This document shows positions 6,984 to 8,367 of a stretch of 8,367 nucleotides of DNA, piece after piece. Under the pieces are notes generated by a model, which did no database searches, was not told the DNA's origin, and saw only the letters and a program-made list of their open reading frames with translations. The stretch's first letter is position 1. Each line of letters begins with the position of its first letter. The DNA comes from Streptococcus pseudopneumoniae ATCC BAA-960 = CCUG 49455. GTDB taxonomy: Bacteria > Bacillota > Bacilli > Lactobacillales > Streptococcaceae. The DNA lies in NCBI RefSeq assembly GCF_002087075.1, contig NZ_MWSM01000043.1, positions 1 to 8,367 of the forward strand. The letters are read 5' to 3'. The translations under genes and the position numbers were made by a program.

Positions 6984-7284
6984 GCAATCTTCTGACGTTT
7001 TTATGTTTGTTTCTGTTGAGTATGTCTGTTCCCGATGTTTCCTAACTCTCTAGTAGCAAATATTACGTACTTTATTGATCGTTTCACAAGATGACGTGTG
7101 CTTTCACCACACTAAAAATTTATGAATTAGGACAAACGTCCTAACATCAACTTATAAAAGTAGGCTTTTAACCCTATCAATAATGTGGTTTTTCAACCAC
7201 GCTTCGGCATTCAACCCTGCCTGTCCGTAGGCATTTTTTACTCGGGTTTATATTTGCTAGAAAACATCATCTCATTTTCTAAGC
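6957..7284 (-). ncRNA. Structured leader RNA or small RNA of unknown class upstream of speA
   Basis: From the predicted start near 7284 to the terminator's T-run, about 328 nt of RNA carries a series of good hairpins. In order: GCT(T)AGAAAA/TTTTCTAGC at 7284-7256; AACCC and TGCCT at 7248-7229 pairing with contiguous AGGCAGGGTT at 7222-7213, with a 10-nt one-sided bulge; GTGGTT-GAAA-AACCAC at 7200-7185; TAGG/CCTA at 7176-7161; TTAGGAC/GTCCTAA at 7144-7127; GTGTG/CACAC at 7112-7096; and the terminator. No open frame of useful size with a ribosome binding site is present. It does not show the signatures of lysine, T-box, guanidine (ykkC), glycine, preQ1 or M-box elements, nor of tmRNA or class-B RNase P RNA, as I recall them. 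The likely role is attenuation of the polyamine operon; a trans-acting sRNA is the alternative. Confidence 0.6.
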
Positions 7285-7290
7285 TTTATT

Positions 7291-7319
7291 ACTATATCAT
7301 GTTTTTAAGAACTTGTAAA
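7291..7319 (-). promoter_or_regulatory. Promoter of the speA leader/operon (extended -10)
   Basis: On the minus strand TTTACA at 7319-7314 and TATAGT at 7296-7291 are separated by exactly 17 nt. TGA directly before the -10 box makes it an extended -10 promoter, a form frequent in streptococci. The predicted start is around 7284, at the base of the first leader hairpin. This is the only strong minus-strand promoter seen upstream of the six-gene operon. Confidence 0.75.
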
Positions 7320-7328
7320 GCGTTTTAC
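7315..7328. promoter_or_regulatory. cre-like palindrome overlapping the -35 box
   Basis: GTAAAGCGTTTTAC is a near-perfect palindrome (GTAAA/TTTAC around GCGT) that covers the -35 box of the speA leader promoter. Its core AAAGCGTTTT agrees with the catabolite-responsive element bound by CcpA in Gram-positive bacteria, but the outer TG/CA dinucleotides of the consensus are GT/AC here. If it is bound, the position predicts repression of the polyamine operon by blocking RNA polymerase. Confidence 0.4.
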
Positions 7329-7553
7329 GAAAAAAATATAAAAAAGTTCGTAAAATATTTGGATTTTATTTGATTTCACACTAATTATTTTCTTGTAATC
7401 GATTATAAAGTGAACAAAATGATTATCGTATTTAATTTAAAATTTTTTATGCTATTCTACACTCTTTACCTTCGGTGTTTGATCTATCAGAGAAGATGTC
7501 GACATTTTTATATCATTAAAATCGTGCAACTTTTTTCAGATACTTTTAAAAGA
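7329..7553. other. AT-rich spacer between divergent promoters
   Basis: No gene or strong RNA structure is seen here. The in-frame stretch upstream of the membrane-protein gene is open from 7410, but it has no ribosome binding site and precedes the promoter and real start, so it is not taken as coding. Two small motifs stand out: GATTAT occurs at 7401-7406 and again at 7421-7426, two helical turns apart, and ATGTCGACAT at 7496-7505 is a perfect 10-bp palindrome. Either could be a regulator site for the downstream gene, but neither matches a known operator well. Confidence 0.4.
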
Positions 7554-7582
7554 TTGATTTCCCTATATGTTTCCTTTATACT
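7554..7582 (+). promoter_or_regulatory. Promoter of the VIT-family gene
   Basis: TTGATT at 7554-7559 and TATACT at 7577-7582 are separated by exactly 17 nt, a good housekeeping-sigma promoter. The predicted start near 7589 gives a very short leader of about 13 nt that still contains the AAGGAG ribosome binding site before the ATG at 7602. Confidence 0.7.
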
Positions 7583-7601
7583 GGATAAAAAGGAGAATAG
7601 T

Positions 7602-8297
7602 ATGTCAGAAACAAATCACGAAATCGATTCAAATTTTGCAGGTCGTTTAAATATTCTGCGTGCGGGTGTTCTTGGTGCTAACGATGGGATTATTTCCATT
7701 GCTGGTGTGGTTATTGGGGTTGCTAGTGCTACGAGCAATATCTGGATTATCTTTTTATCAGGATTTGCAGCTATTTTGGCAGGTGCCTTTTCAATGGCTG
7801 GTGGAGCATATGTATCCGTTTCAACTCAAAAAGATACCGAGGAAGCAGCCGTTGCGCGTGAGCAGCTCTTGCTAGACCAAGATATGGAACTAGCCAAAAA
7901 GTCCCTCTATGCTGCCTATATCCAAAATGGAGAATGTGAAACCTCTGCTCAACTCTTGACCAACAAAGCCTTTTTAAATAATCCGCTCAAGGCTTTGGTA
8001 GAGGAAAAATACGGTATTGAGTATGAAGAATTTACCAATCCTTGGCATGCTGCTATCTCTAGCTTTATTTCTTTTTTCCTTGGTAGCTTACCACCAATGC
8101 TGTCAGTAACTATTTTCCCAAGTGAATACCGCATCCCTGTTACTGTCCTTATCGTCGGTGTGGCTCTTCTTCTCACTGGTTACACTAGTGCCAAACTTGG
8201 AAAGGCTCCGACTAGAACAGCTATGATTCGGAACCTAGCTATTGGTCTCTTGACCATGGGCGTTACCTTCCTGCTCGGACAACTTTTCAGCATTTAA
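7602..8297 (+). CDS. VIT1/CCC1-family membrane protein, putative Fe2+/Mn2+ transporter
   Basis: This 231-aa integral membrane protein has the family layout. An N-terminal RAGVLGANDGIISIAG segment at 20-35 opens the first helix (about 24-45). A second helix (about 48-72) ends in MAGGAYVSVSTQKD. A charged cytoplasmic region follows (about 76-145), the part that binds metal in plant VIT1. Three further helices lie at about 148-170, 177-197 and 209-229. Relatives move Fe2+ or Mn2+ out of the cytosol, into vacuoles in eukaryotes; in bacteria the role is poorly defined, and export for metal homeostasis is plausible. The start is ATG at 7602 with AAGGAG 7 nt upstream; the frame is open further upstream but without a ribosome binding site. 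It is divergent from the polyamine operon and has its own promoter. A BOX repeat follows its stop with no separate terminator seen. Confidence 0.88.
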   Translation: MSETNHEIDSNFAGRLNILRAGVLGANDGIISIAGVVIGVASATSNIWIIFLSGFAAILAGAFSMAGGAYVSVSTQKDTEEAAVAREQLLLDQDMELAKKSLYAAYIQNGECETSAQLLTNKAFLNNPLKALVEEKYGIEYEEFTNPWHAAISSFISFFLGSLPPMLSVTIFPSEYRIPVTVLIVGVALLLTGYTSAKLGKAPTRTAMIRNLAIGLLTMGVTFLLGQLFSI

Positions 8298-8367
8298 TAC
8301 TCTTCGAAAATCTCTTCAAACCACGTCAGCGTTGCCTTGCCGTATATATGTTACTGACTTCGTCAGT
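8298..8367 (+). repeat. BOX element, boxA end (truncated by window edge)
   Basis: The sequence from ATACTCTTCG at the VIT-family stop codon onward matches the start of the pneumococcal BOX repeat. The core CGTCAGCGTTGCCTTGCCGTA at 8324-8344 differs at one internal base from the complement of the widely used BOX-PCR primer. The visible part ends in ACTGAC-TTC-GTCAGT at 8353-8367, a perfect hairpin. BOX elements are non-coding, mobilised in multiple copies in S. pneumoniae and close relatives, and built of boxA, boxB repeats and boxC. Only boxA is visible here, in forward orientation; the number of boxB units and the boxC end lie beyond the window. The element abuts or overlaps by a base the TAA of the upstream gene. 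Confidence 0.92.

Noticed and set aside
7085..7240. Lysine riboswitch in the speA leader, suggested by GCCGAAGC followed by a GAAA-capped hairpin
   Set aside because: The other hallmarks are missing: there is no AGAGGTGC-type 5' segment and no GGCTGTCACTG-type 3' segment. The resemblance is limited to one short motif.
7238..7270. Ten-codon leader peptide MMFSSKYKPE
   Set aside because: It has no Shine-Dalgarno, is not rich in one regulatory amino acid, and lies partly inside the first hairpin. Short frames at 7233 and 7210 are equally unsupported.
7410..7601. 64-codon in-frame upstream extension of the VIT-family gene, starting at GTG
   Set aside because: It has no ribosome binding site, low-complexity residues unlike the family N-terminus, and the promoter at 7554-7582 lies inside it. 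The ATG at 7602 has a strong AAGGAG and gives the expected family length.

Overview
The window looks like chromosome of a mitis-group Streptococcus, most likely S. pneumoniae or a close relative such as S. mitis. Three things point there: low-GC codon use, a BOX element at the right edge whose boxA core is nearly identical to the standard BOX-PCR priming site, and a gene order that matches, from memory, the pneumococcal polyamine locus. No database search was run.

Layout. (1) Bases 1-74 (+) read as the last codons of an IS5-family transposase, cut by the window edge. Bases 75-219 are non-coding, with small inverted repeats. (2) Bases 220-6891, all on the minus strand, form a compact six-gene operon. 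In transcription order it runs speA (PLP arginine/lysine-type decarboxylase), speE (aminopropyltransferase family), a carboxy(nor)spermidine dehydrogenase-like gene, nspC (carboxynorspermidine decarboxylase), aguA (agmatine deiminase) and aguB (N-carbamoylputrescine amidase). Junctions are TAG|ATG, a 4-nt ATGA overlap, a 1-nt TAATG overlap, another ATGA overlap and a 9-nt gap. (3) Bases 6892-7601 are a 710-bp divergent intergenic region. On the minus side it holds a strong extended -10 promoter, about 330 nt of hairpin-rich leader RNA and a good intrinsic terminator, all before speA. On the plus side a separate promoter lies just ahead of the next gene. (4) Bases 7602-8297 (+) encode a 231-aa VIT/CCC1-family membrane protein, probably an Fe/Mn transporter. 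(5) A BOX repeat begins right at its stop codon and runs off the window.

How the genes fit together. SpeA would make agmatine from arginine. AguA and AguB would turn agmatine into putrescine through N-carbamoylputrescine. The dehydrogenase and NspC would turn a diamine plus aspartate semialdehyde into spermidine through carboxyspermidine, without decarboxylated SAM. The SpeE homologue is the odd member: no SAM decarboxylase gene is present here, and it departs from the family consensus at substrate-pocket motifs.

The best candidate for something undescribed is the speA leader. A terminator stands between the only recognisable promoter and the operon, the RNA before it is highly structured, and it matches no riboswitch class I could recognise. 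It may be a polyamine- or metabolite-responsive attenuator, or a free-standing small RNA. A cre-like palindrome overlaps the -35 box of its promoter.
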